Positions 1 through 9,800 of a stretch of 64,000 bases of DNA are shown here, one piece after another; positions within the stretch are counted from its first letter, which is position 1; each line of letters opens with the position of its first letter. The stretch comes from Saprospiraceae bacterium (GTDB lineage: Bacteria; Bacteroidota; Bacteroidia; Chitinophagales; Saprospiraceae). The DNA is taken from NCBI GenBank assembly GCA_026982695.1, contig JALSGS010000053.1, positions 62,001-126,000 on the forward strand. The letters run 5' to 3'. A program made the position numbers and the translations under genes. A model generated the notes under the pieces. The model searched no databases and was not told the DNA's origin. It saw only the letters and a list, made by a program, of their open reading frames with translations.

Positions 1-2
1 TT

Positions 3-1541
3 CTCCAGACGTCTTTGGCCGTATCGCTGCCCATCGCACTCAACGGAATGGGCTTGCGCGTGATCCCCCGCCGTGCCCTATACTCACTCATCAATCCCGA
101 TTCTGACCGCGTGTTGGTACTCATCCAGCTCAATGGCGGCAACGATGGCCTCAATACGATCGTACCACTCGACTACTACGACCAACTAGCCAATGCACGC
201 CCCAACATTCTACTACCGCAGTCCAGCCTGCTTCAGGTCGATGACTTGCACGCCTTCCATCCCACCATGACAGGCCTCAAAGCGGTATACGACGATGCAG
301 GCCTTACTGTAGTGCAAAGTGTAGGCTATCCCAACCAAAATCGATCGCATTTCCGCTCAAATGATATTTGGACATCGGCCTCGGCAGCCGATGAAATCGT
401 CACTACTGGCTGGCTGGGCCGATGGTTGCAACAACTCTACCCCGGTTTTCCACAAGACTATCCCAATGCCGACTTTCCCGATCCCTTCGCCATCGCCATG
501 GGCTCTACCGTATCTGCTACCTGCCAAGGAACTATTGCCAACTTTAGCATGGCCATCACTGATCCCACCAACCTCGGTAGTCTCCTTGAAGGTATCGATG
601 ACGAAGTACCCAACACTCCCTACGGCGAAGAACTGCTCTTCTTGCGCCAAAGCATTGCACAGACCAACGCCTACACCGATGTAGTGACCAATGCCGCCAA
701 CCTTGGCGCCAATACTGTCGATTACCCACAAGACAACAGCCTCGCACAACAGCTGCGCAACGTCGCGCTACTCATCTCGGGTGGCTTGCGTACCAAGATA
801 TATGTCGTAAATCTAGGTGGCTTCGATACCCATGCCAACCAAGTCGATGCCTCCGACCCCACACAAGGCATACATGCACAACTACTGCAAAGCTTGTCAG
901 ATGCCATCAAGCTATTTCGCGATGACCTGAAAAATCAGGGCCTCGATCAACGCGTTGTAGGCATGACCTTCTCAGAATTTGGCCGGCGCATACACGCAAA
1001 TGACAGCTTAGGTACCGATCACGGCGATGCAGCACCACTGCTGGTCTTCGGCACGTGTATCAACCCAGGATTCCTGGGCGACAACCCCGAAATACCCGAC
1101 CAAGTCGAAATATCCGAAGGCGTCGCCATGCAATACGACTTCCGCAATATATACGGCTCCATACTCATAGACTGGTTCGAAGTATCAGAAGCAGATGTGA
1201 AAGACCTGATATTCGAAGACTTTCAATACATTCCCGTGCTCAACCCATGCCTGACCACCGATACTCAAGGATCTGCCAAGCAACCCGTCGAAGCTCGTGC
1301 CTTTCCAAACCCCTTCTCACAACGCACCACGATCGAGTTCACCTCAGTACACGAACGCGTCAGGCTTAGCATTTTTAACAATATGGGGCAACTCATGGAA
1401 GTACTCTTCGACAAAACCCTACCCGCAGGCACTCACCAAGTATCATGGGATGCCAGTAACTATCCAACGGGTAATTACTACTTTCACCTGCAACTCGCCG
1501 ATGGCCGCGTCAAGACACGCCCCCTTATCAAGGCATGGTGA
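3..1541 (+). CDS. DUF1501 family secreted protein with T9SS sorting domain (5' partial)
   Basis: The reading frame is already open at the window edge, so the N-terminus is missing. The first visible residues (LQTSLAVSLPIALNG) look like the hydrophobic part of a Tat-type signal, which is usual for DUF1501 proteins. Family features include an N-terminal block around NGGNDGLNT, the segment RSHFRSNDIWTSA, and GTDHGDAAP near residue 340, in the alkaline-phosphatase-like fold associated with DUF1501. The last ~85 residues begin at AFPNPF and form a type A T9SS sorting domain ending in VKTRPLIKAW, which indicates export and surface attachment. The enzymatic activity of DUF1501 proteins is not established. 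The gene converges on the S10 carboxypeptidase gene and they share a hairpin at about 1580-1613. Confidence 0.88.
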   Translation, partial: LQTSLAVSLPIALNGMGLRVIPRRALYSLINPDSDRVLVLIQLNGGNDGLNTIVPLDYYDQLANARPNILLPQSSLLQVDDLHAFHPTMTGLKAVYDDAGLTVVQSVGYPNQNRSHFRSNDIWTSASAADEIVTTGWLGRWLQQLYPGFPQDYPNADFPDPFAIAMGSTVSATCQGTIANFSMAITDPTNLGSLLEGIDDEVPNTPYGEELLFLRQSIAQTNAYTDVVTNAANLGANTVDYPQDNSLAQQLRNVALLISGGLRTKIYVVNLGGFDTHANQVDASDPTQGIHAQLLQSLSDAIKLFRDDLKNQGLDQRVVGMTFSEFGRRIHANDSLGTDHGDAAPLLVFGTCINPGFLGDNPEIPDQVEISEGVAMQYDFRNIYGSILIDWFEVSEADVKDLIFEDFQYIPVLNPCLTTDTQGSAKQPVEARAFPNPFSQRTTIEFTSVHERVRLSIFNNMGQLMEVLFDKTLPAGTHQVSWDASNYPTGNYYFHLQLADGRVKTRPLIKAW

Positions 1542-1579
1542 GTTGTTTTGCCCTCTGAATGACACCTCTAATTCGCCAC

Positions 1580-1613
1580 AAAGCCGTGAAGCCTTTAGGC
1601 TTCGCGGCTTTAG
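1580..1613. terminator. Bidirectional hairpin between convergent genes
   Basis: A 14-base inverted repeat (1580-1593 with 1598-1611, one G-T pair) has a 4-base TTTA loop. It lies in the 85-base gap between the DUF1501 stop and the S10 carboxypeptidase stop. The T-run is weak on both sides, so it may be an imperfect intrinsic terminator serving both convergent genes. Confidence 0.6.
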
Positions 1614-1626
1614 ATCACCCGTCTCT

Positions 1627-3147
1627 TCATCGCACTACTGCACTTTCGTAAAAAGCCTTTACCTCCCTGGCCAGCTGCTTCAAACACGACTCCTTGATGT
1701 ACATCATATGACCCGACTCGTAATAGCTCATACTGATATGCTGACGCAAGGCACTTGGCAACCCCATGTGGCTTATGGTATATTCTGTAGCAAAAAAAGG
1801 CGTTGCCAAATCATAGTACCCATTGGCAATATGCACTTTAAGTGCAGGATTTTGCGTCATGGCCTGCCGCAAAGTCTCCGCAGCATTTAAATACTGATTT
1901 TGCACATTGTCGTAGCTCCAAGGACGCACCCTACTGGTTAGAATCTCGTATGGCAGCTCATTCTTATAGCGCAGCTCGCGCCGCAAATAGTCATTGAGCA
2001 ATGCCGTGTAAGGCCCCTGAATGGCCGCATAGCTGGGATCGTATTCAAAACGTTCGCCTGCTGCATCGTAATCTATACCAGTAAAGCGACTGTCAAGCCG
2101 TCCTACCGTCAATCCTTCTTCGCGCAAAAGCTCCTTGACAAACCGATAAATAGGCACCCGCAGATGACAAGCCAACAGATAATCAGCTCGCAAGCCCGTG
2201 TAACGCGCCAGCTGCTGGGCTATGTGTTGGGCTTCTGCCTGAGACAACTCGTCGCCAGCCATCAGTGCTGTCGCATAAGGCCCTTTAGCAAATGCCCTTA
2301 CTTCCTCGAGCACTTCTTCAAGTGCGCGCGCTTGCAGCTCGGCTGGCAACTGCTTGTGATACCACGCCGTAGCTATGTAAGTAGGTAAAAAGAGAATATA
2401 CGGCAAGTCATTACCACGATGAAAGCGCGCCGTCTGAAAGTGAGTAATGGCAGAAATCAGCACAATCCCATTCAGGTACATGCCATGACGGCGCTGTAAA
2501 TAACCCGAGAGCCCTGCCGCACGCGTGGTGCCATAACTCTCACCTGCCAAGAACTTAGGTGAAGCCCAACGCTCAAATATCGTGGTCCACAACCGGATAA
2601 ACTCGCCTACTGATTCGATATCTTCCTCATACCCATGAAACTGCTTGGAATCTACACCAATAGCCGCACGCGAATAACCCGTCGTCACTGGATCTATGAA
2701 GACCAAATCCGTCCATTGTAGCCAAGTGTGAGGATTATCGACCAGCTGATAAGGAGGCGGCAAAGCAAACCCCTCCGAGCTCATTAATACGCGTTTTGGA
2801 CCCAAGGCCCCCAGATGTAGCCACACAGAAGAAGAGCCAGGCCCCCCATTAAAAGCAAACGTCACGGGGCGATGCCGAAGATCCTCCTCACCCTTCTTTC
2901 GGTAATACACGAAAAACACATTAGCTCGATGCCCCCCTTGTTCGTCGAACAGCGACAAATAGCCCGTCGTAGCTATATAGCGAAACAGCTCACCATTGAT
3001 CATCACATGATGCTCAGTAGTCACCCATTCACGCGAAGGCAAACGTTCGGGCCGATACTTTTTTGCATTCGCCAACGCATCATCTTGGGCACCTAAATGC
3101 ACACTCATACAACACCAACATGCAATCCATATATATTTGTACTTCAT
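1627..3147 (-). CDS. S10 family serine carboxypeptidase-like secreted peptidase
   Basis: This 506-residue protein begins with a signal peptide (cleavage probably after VHLGAQ). S10 hallmarks are visible: the oxyanion-hole segment FNGGPGSSS at about residue 100, the nucleophile elbow GESYGTTRAA at about 200, and late Asp/His regions (IANGYYDLATPF and ESGHMMY) that supply the rest of the Ser-Asp-His triad. The family removes C-terminal residues from peptides; here it would act in the periplasm or outside the cell. It lies 34 bases downstream of the aminotransferase gene on the same strand, so the two are probably co-transcribed. The ATG is preceded by an AT-rich stretch without a clear Shine-Dalgarno site, as is usual in Bacteroidota. 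Confidence 0.9.
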   Translation of the reverse strand: MKYKYIWIACWCCMSVHLGAQDDALANAKKYRPERLPSREWVTTEHHVMINGELFRYIATTGYLSLFDEQGGHRANVFFVYYRKKGEEDLRHRPVTFAFNGGPGSSSVWLHLGALGPKRVLMSSEGFALPPPYQLVDNPHTWLQWTDLVFIDPVTTGYSRAAIGVDSKQFHGYEEDIESVGEFIRLWTTIFERWASPKFLAGESYGTTRAAGLSGYLQRRHGMYLNGIVLISAITHFQTARFHRGNDLPYILFLPTYIATAWYHKQLPAELQARALEEVLEEVRAFAKGPYATALMAGDELSQAEAQHIAQQLARYTGLRADYLLACHLRVPIYRFVKELLREEGLTVGRLDSRFTGIDYDAAGERFEYDPSYAAIQGPYTALLNDYLRRELRYKNELPYEILTSRVRPWSYDNVQNQYLNAAETLRQAMTQNPALKVHIANGYYDLATPFFATEYTISHMGLPSALRQHISMSYYESGHMMYIKESCLKQLAREVKAFYESAVVR

Positions 3148-3181
3148 TGTACATATCTATTTTTTCTTTTATTGAAATGCT

Positions 3182-4474
3182 TTAGTGCGTCTTGGCAATT
3201 TGTACCACAGCTTCTATCAAGCGATCCAGATCTTTACTGAGTGTATACACGTTAGGAGTGATCCGCACACCCTCTATACCTTCCCAATCGATTGCCACCG
3301 TGTGAATTTTTAACTCATTAAAAAGCTTCTGGGCCACCTGTTGGGGGCTCATACCCTCAATGGAAAAAATGCCCAGTGCACACGACCATTCTGGCTCCAG
3401 CGACATGCCTAAGCGCACGCGCGGCACCTGGCTGATGGCTGTAGCCCAATACTTTTTCAGATAATGCAATCGCGCTGCTTTACGCTCGCCTCCTATCAGC
3501 TCGTAAAAATCAATCGCATGGCCTATAGCCTGCTCTATGGGGAAGGATCGCGTACCCAAATGCTCAAACTTGCGAATGTCATCGGCCTCAGGATCCGGCG
3601 CCGCCAACAATGGATACAAGCTCTTGATCTTTTCCTTGCGCACATATAGCAATCCACTACCAAAAGGTGCACATAGCCATTTGTGTAAGCTAGAGCCAAA
3701 ATAATCACATTCCAGCTCGGGAATCGAAAAAGGAAAGTGTGCAAAAGTATGCGCACCATCTACCACCACCTCAATACCGCGCTGGTGTGCCCGGCGCGCA
3801 ATGGCACGCACGGGAAGAATCTGGCCACACCAGTTGATCATATGCGTAAGGTGCACTACACGTGTGCGCTCAGTAAACTGTGCCTCATACGCATCGACAA
3901 AATATTGCACCTCTTCCTTGGGCAACGCTAAATCTACCCACCGCAACACAATGCCGTCACGATGCGCACGTTGTTTCCAGGCATGAATCATGTTAGGATA
4001 ATCCTGCTTGGCCAAAACCACTTCGTCACCTGCTTGCAATCGCAAACCAAAAATGACTGTCTCCAGTGCTTCAGAGCTATTGCGATTAATGGCCAGCTCT
4101 TCCCCACTACAGCCAGCCAACTCGGCCAAACGGGCACGCAAGGGCTCTCGCCCCTTATCTAGCACACGCCACATGTAGTACGAAGGTGCCTCATTACTCA
4201 AGCGATTGTAGTACACCAATGCCTCCTGCACCACACGCGGCTGTGGCGACACACCACCATTGTTCAAGTTGAGTATAGTCGGAGAAACTGTATAGGCCTG
4301 CTTGACCAAATGCCAAAACGACTCATCAGCAGCTAACGACAAGGCCGATTCACCTGCCTGTGCACCAATGGTTGCCAACAGAGCTTGCCCTTGCTCACTA
4401 GAAAAGAAAGGAGAAAATGCCAAAGCACCACTGGCCATAGCCAGCTTTCGCAAAAAGTTTCGCCGAGTATGCAT
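3182..4474 (-). CDS. Tat-exported class V aminotransferase-like PLP enzyme
   Basis: The ATG at 4474 was preferred over an upstream in-frame start because it gives a clean twin-arginine signal (MHTRRNFLRKLAMASG). The body is an aminotransferase class V / isopenicillin-N-epimerase-like fold-type I PLP enzyme. It has LNNGGVSPQPRVV near the N-terminus, the PLP-contacting segment VDGAHTFAHF, and the Schiff-base lysine in GSSLHKWLCAPFG. Related proteins are annotated as isopenicillin N epimerase or cysteine-desulfurase-like, and the substrate cannot be read from sequence. Export of a PLP enzyme through Tat fits cofactor loading in the cytoplasm. A strong hairpin at 4541-4581 separates it from the upstream peroxidase gene, so it probably has its own promoter in the short gap. 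The S10 peptidase gene follows closely. Confidence 0.85.
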   Translation of the reverse strand: MHTRRNFLRKLAMASGALAFSPFFSSEQGQALLATIGAQAGESALSLAADESFWHLVKQAYTVSPTILNLNNGGVSPQPRVVQEALVYYNRLSNEAPSYYMWRVLDKGREPLRARLAELAGCSGEELAINRNSSEALETVIFGLRLQAGDEVVLAKQDYPNMIHAWKQRAHRDGIVLRWVDLALPKEEVQYFVDAYEAQFTERTRVVHLTHMINWCGQILPVRAIARRAHQRGIEVVVDGAHTFAHFPFSIPELECDYFGSSLHKWLCAPFGSGLLYVRKEKIKSLYPLLAAPDPEADDIRKFEHLGTRSFPIEQAIGHAIDFYELIGGERKAARLHYLKKYWATAISQVPRVRLGMSLEPEWSCALGIFSIEGMSPQQVAQKLFNELKIHTVAIDWEGIEGVRITPNVYTLSKDLDRLIEAVVQIAKTH

Positions 4475-4540
4475 TTGCAGCTTTTTATTTTGACAAGACG
4501 AGATATACCAAACACAACACGGCTTCAATTTACGCTTTCG

Positions 4541-4581
4541 AAAAAAAATAGCTGCAACACGGTAGGATGTGTTGCAGCTAT
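4541..4581 (-). terminator. Intrinsic terminator of the haem peroxidase gene
   Basis: A perfect 13-base inverted repeat (4548-4560 with 4569-4581) has an 8-base loop. On the minus strand it is followed by a run of eight T. It lies 28 bases beyond the peroxidase stop codon. Confidence 0.9.
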
Positions 4582-4609
4582 TCGCCGAAATGCCATTATT
4601 TGTCCAAGG

Positions 4610-6520
4610 CTAATCCACCTTAGTGAAAATTGCCCTTCCAGCTTTTCCATGCTGAGCCACCCACAGTACATACTGCCCAGCAGTCAGCTCATCAGGTAAT
4701 GCCACTTTCAGTGGTGCACCATCAAACAGTACCTCACGCTCCCATACCAGACGGCCCAACATATCGTAAATGCGCAAGCTACTTGCCCCCCACTCTTCAA
4801 AACTCAAGAACAACTCCTCTGTGGTGGGGTTAGGCCAAAGATTGAGCCGTACAATAGGCATGCCATCCGGCGATTCGATGGAAGTAAGCAACAGATCTTG
4901 TGCGAAGAACACATTGTCGGGCAAAGCACTCATGTCGTAATTGCTATTGCGCCGGATTACATCAGCCAAACGCGTTTGCTTCAGCCAAGCTTTTTCATCA
5001 TCAGTGAGGTTCGGATCATTTTCATAATAGAAACGATCTCCATCGCGCAAAGCCTGAAATTGCACGCTGACAATAAGCATAGCGGTCTCGCCAAATAAGG
5101 CATCGGGCATGTGATCTTCAGCCAACATGCCAACCCATGGATCAATGTCGTCTATATCACCATATACCATTTCCATACTCATGTTCATGAGCGGATCGCT
5201 ACTCAAATCGTCAAACGAGCTCAGCGGCGGCAAGCCAAAAGACATGCGCATCGTGTTGTAGTCGGCCAGGCCGCGCTCCCTACCCCGCATGATATTGAGC
5301 GCTACCAAGTCCAAGCCACCTTGCCCTGGCTGGCCAAAGAGGAAGTTGCGCAATTCATCAATCACCTTGCAATCAAAGTCTTGCTGCATTTGCGTGACCT
5401 GTCCCAAAAAGTAAGGTTCGGGTCCTCCTACTTCTACTAAAGCATAGGGGTTGAAAAAGGCATCTCTCAAACCAATAGGCCCTTGCGGCAAAGGAGCACC
5501 ATCGGGGCCCAGACGCAACAACTGATGATTAATGGTAGTATGGCCATAGCGGAAGGCCGCTGTCGCAAATTCGTTGAGGATAGTCGGGTTCAACTCAGGT
5601 TTGTACGAGGCATAGGGCCCCAAATGAATACCCAACGCTGGCAACCATTCTTCATACACAATCGCCTGAATCATCCCCCCTACCAACTGCCGTGCCTTTT
5701 GGTATAGTTGCTCATCCGTCCAGTCAGGATGCTGTAGCGCCAACTCGTCACACAACCGATTGTGTTCACGTACAAACAGCGTGTGAAAAGCCAGCAGAAA
5801 AGGGTTTTCATTTGCCCGAATATCACCCGCTACAAAATACTTCTCCACCCAAGGATATGCCATAGCCATCTCAGGCGCATTGGGGTCTATGGGATCGTCA
5901 TACTCGCCCGTGATCGTATTGTATGGCAGCAAATTGCCACTCGAAGTCTTCAGTTTGCCTCCTACAAAAGTGCGTAGCCAAGCTGCACGGGTCGAATCAG
6001 AACCGTATACCGCTGACCCATCTATAAATGAAGTAATCCCATTGTAAAACCGGCGGGGATTTCCCGGGCCTGTACCCGTACCTGGTCGGTAATCCGACCT
6101 ATTCATGGGAATTACTGCAGTACCCGTACCCTGAGGATCGAAAAAGGGATCGCCGATCGGCACTTCAATGTATACCTGCTCGTCGTGGCGTTCTGGGCTT
6201 AACGTAATATCGTGATCGACGAACTGACCAAACCCCCAAGCAAAAGCACTCAAGCCACGTTCATCCATGGCCATCGTATTTTGCACAAAGAGCAAGTTGC
6301 TAATGAGCCTAGGGCTAGGCCTTGACGCACCGTTGGGCTCACCTACACCATCAGCAAATACCAAAGGCGAAAACTGCTGCATCAGTGCATTAGTAGAGCC
6401 CCACATGGGGTAGCTCGGGTTATTGCCATAACCACTGATTGTTCGGTATTCTTGTCCCAATGTAGTAAGGAAAGAGGCGCTACCTAGGAAAAGAACCAAA
6501 AGGGTAAAGGCTTTTTTCAT
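4610..6520 (-). CDS. Secreted animal-type haem peroxidase with T9SS sorting domain
   Basis: This 636-residue protein has a signal peptide ending near LTTLGQ. It belongs to the animal haem (cyclooxygenase/peroxidase) superfamily. The distal histidine is H103 in the segment GQFVDHDITL, the probable proximal histidine is H327 in FRYGHT, and the conserved helix LFVREHNRLCDEL lies near residue 250. The final ~85 residues, from NLWPNPTTEE, form a type A T9SS sorting domain. The family oxidises halides or organic substrates with peroxide, so a surface or extracellular antimicrobial or cross-linking role is possible but not shown. It has its own terminator downstream, and a 377-base gap separates its start from the adhesin stop. 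Confidence 0.92.
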   Translation of the reverse strand: MKKAFTLLVLFLGSASFLTTLGQEYRTISGYGNNPSYPMWGSTNALMQQFSPLVFADGVGEPNGASRPSPRLISNLLFVQNTMAMDERGLSAFAWGFGQFVDHDITLSPERHDEQVYIEVPIGDPFFDPQGTGTAVIPMNRSDYRPGTGTGPGNPRRFYNGITSFIDGSAVYGSDSTRAAWLRTFVGGKLKTSSGNLLPYNTITGEYDDPIDPNAPEMAMAYPWVEKYFVAGDIRANENPFLLAFHTLFVREHNRLCDELALQHPDWTDEQLYQKARQLVGGMIQAIVYEEWLPALGIHLGPYASYKPELNPTILNEFATAAFRYGHTTINHQLLRLGPDGAPLPQGPIGLRDAFFNPYALVEVGGPEPYFLGQVTQMQQDFDCKVIDELRNFLFGQPGQGGLDLVALNIMRGRERGLADYNTMRMSFGLPPLSSFDDLSSDPLMNMSMEMVYGDIDDIDPWVGMLAEDHMPDALFGETAMLIVSVQFQALRDGDRFYYENDPNLTDDEKAWLKQTRLADVIRRNSNYDMSALPDNVFFAQDLLLTSIESPDGMPIVRLNLWPNPTTEELFLSFEEWGASSLRIYDMLGRLVWEREVLFDGAPLKVALPDELTAGQYVLWVAQHGKAGRAIFTKVD

Positions 6521-6897
6521 GGGAACATAATTTTGTTAGCACGCTTAAAAAACACTTAGCGTCCAAAGGCCAGCATTTCTTAATGCTATTTAAATATACA
6601 GCACAACTACCATACTAAAAATAGCTCACCAAAAAAATTCTTATGTGTGGAGGTAAATCTGAAGGGAGTTCGAAAGGAGGAAAGCAAACTTTGGATGCCG
6701 AAAAATAGCACAAAATATGCTAATCATTCAAGCACAATTGATATAACAAAATAAATTCCAACAAATTTGTTCATATGCACCTCTCTCCCCCTTGCCCTTT
6801 TCACTGACTAACATCTCAACCCAAATTTTTTTACAAAAAAGGGACAAAGCCTTCCAGCTTTGCCCCTAAAGTGATCACAATTTGTTAGCAGCCTAAC
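6521..6897. other. Intergenic region with peroxidase promoter side and adhesin terminator
   Basis: This 377-base AT-rich stretch contains no convincing coding sequence on either strand. The side nearest 6520 should hold the peroxidase promoter, although no confident -33/-7 pair was picked out. The side nearest 6897 holds the adhesin terminator at 6835-6866. Confidence 0.6.
6835..6866 (-). terminator. Intrinsic terminator of the giant adhesin gene
   Basis: A 10-base stem (6841-6850 with 6857-6866, one mismatch/wobble) has a 6-base loop and is followed on the minus strand by six T. It lies 31 bases past the adhesin stop codon. Confidence 0.88.
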
Positions 6898-9800
6898 TTA
6901 TCGAATGACAGTAATATGCCCTCGGATAATCTCGCCTTGGTCCAAATCTAACCGCAATATATAGTAATAAGTTCCTTGAGGCAAAGGCTGACCACTCATA
7001 TTAGTGCCTCGCCAGTCGTTGTTGTAGGGACTAGCCCGATAGACGATATCGCCCCACCGGTTAAAGATAACAATTTCGTTGTCGGGATAGCGATCTGTAT
7101 TGGCCAATAATACATCAATGATAAAAGCATCATTAATGCCATCGCCATTGGGCGTAATACCATTAGGCACGTTGTCTTTATCTACCTCAATGACTCGATC
7201 TACAAAGATGGTCACCGTGGCAGTGTCGCATAAATCGGGGCAATAGGTATAGCATACCTCATAATCAAAAGAGGCTTCACCTGTAAAGTAGGGCTGCACG
7301 ACAAACTGGAATGCACCTTGCGCTAAGGCCGGTTTCACCGATCCGCCATATGGGCTACCGATGACGTTGACAATCAAAGGCACATCCGGAACTACCACAT
7401 CATTATCCAACACACTAAAGTCGATGCTATCCACTTCTTCAGGCAACATAATGCCATCAGGCACTGCTGTAGGTGGCACATTTAATGCCAAAAATGATAC
7501 TGTATCCGCGCTGTAATTTTCGCAATTACCTCCTGAGAGGGTCCAGACAAATTGATTTACCCCTGCAGGAAGCTCTACTGCGGCCGTGAGGAAATTATCG
7601 GGCTCTACAATTAAGCCACCTTGCAGGCTGGTCCACATACCAGCAGTATTATCGGGCAAGTTAGCAAACAACATGGCTTCGCCCACGCAAGTATCGCCAC
7701 TTACTTCCGCCAATGCGGGTGGCAAATCGATGACCACTTCTACCAAGACCGAGTCAATAGCTTCGCAGCCACGAGCTTCATCGCGTACTACCAGATAATA
7801 CCAACCTGGCACCGCTACTGTTGCCTGCGGTGTGTTGATGCCAATAGGGTTGCCCAAAGCATTGAGCCAACTGTAACTGATATTAGGTCCCGCTTCCGAA
7901 GCTGATCCATCGAGCACCACTTCGTCGTCTAGGCATCCCATTTGCGCATCAGCCCCTGCCTCCGCTGCAGGAGGCCATGTCTCATCGGCAACTAATACCT
8001 CATCAGTGGCAATACATCCATTTTGGTTGTTAGTCACTTGAAGTTGATAAGTGCCTGGGGCCAGCACTGTAGGCGTGAGCGAGGTTTCATCTCCTGGCTG
8101 AATCTGGCCACCATCCAGGGGAATCCACAGATAGTCGAATGCACCAGGCGCGCCCTGCGACGATCCAGACCCGTCGAGCTGGGTAGTGGGTTGCACACAA
8201 GTAATGGGCTCTGCCATTCCTGCCTCGGCAGTGGGCGGTACAGTATTGGCATTGACTCCAACCAACGTGCTTCCTGTACAGCCATTTGACACATCAGTAG
8301 CTACTACCGTATACCCACCTGGAGTACATACTGTCGCTACAGAGGAATCGGCATTGAGAATTTGTGCATTGGGATCAAGAGGTATCCATTCGTAGGAATA
8401 AGTAGCTGCCGGCGTAGCCTCTGCATAGACCAATACGCAAGTGTCCGCACATGTCAATTCATCAGGCGCCATAGCCACCACAGAAGGGGCAGTGATGTGC
8501 TCTTCGACCTCTACTGTGAGGCTGTCTGCACAACCATTGCTCAAATCTGTAACGATCACCTGATACGTACCTGCACAATTGGCTTGTGCCATTGCTTCAT
8601 TTGTTTGTAGCACACATGGCCCTGCCCATGAAAACTGCAACTGGTCACCCGTAGAGGCCGAAGCATCGAGCAATACGGTGTCGACTATGCAGGTAATGGC
8701 GCTCGAGACGCTTACTTGTATCTGAGGTGCTTGGCTGTTTTCCAACACCTTAACTGAATCAAGCGCCGTACACCCATTATCCGTGTTAGTTACCATCAAA
8801 TAATACCACCCCGGTTGGCTAACTGTTGGCATTAAGGTATTGGCATTCTGAATGGGTGCGCCCACTGGCCCAGTCCATTGATAGGTATAAAGCCCCGTAC
8901 TGTCTTGCGAAGAGTTGGCACCATCGAGCGTCAAGGCGGGGTTGATACAGCTCAACTCTACTTCTGAAGGGCCTGCTTCAGCTACTGGTGGCATTGTGTC
9001 AATACCGACCATCACTTCGTCCATATCGAAGCAGCCATTGGTGGTATCTGTTACAGTGAGTTGATAGGTACCTGGCGCAAGTATTACGGGGTTTAATCCG
9101 TTTTCCGTACCTGGCTGAATAGCTCCTTGGCCCTCTGGGCTCCATTCATAGACGAGATTTTGCCCTTGAGAAGAGGCCATAGCACTGAGTTGCACGCTTG
9201 GCGTAGCACAAGTGAGCAAAGTGTCCGGGCCCGCATCAGCTGTGGGCTTTAAAGTATCACCGTCTACGACAACTTCATCCACGCCAAAGCAACCATTCGT
9301 GGTATCTATCACGGTTAACAGAAAAGTATCGATCGAATATGCTTGGGCTGTTAGCCCATTGGGTACAATTTCGCCATTGTTTTTGGCCGTCCATTGATAA
9401 ATTAAATTGGGGCCTTGCGAAGAGTTGCTGCCATCCAGCTCGACAAATTCCGTTTGGCAATCTAAATATTGATCGGCACCTGCATCAGCGACAGGCATGC
9501 TAATGTTTTCATCTACAAATATGCTATCGATAGTACCGCAACTATTGGTCGGATTAATCACCTCGACAAAATACCATCCACCTGCCGTAACCAAAGCCAT
9601 AGGTTGCGTTTCACTACCCGGAACAATTTGGCCTTGATCGGTAGTCCATTGAATATCATAGGTACCTGGAGGCGATATGGTTACTTCTATTGGCACTGTA
9701 TCAGTTTCACAAGTTACCAGCATATCCATAGCTGAAAGTGAAATACCTGGCTTCACAGCTGCGTACACTACTACTGTGTCTCGTACCGAGCAGCCTGTAG

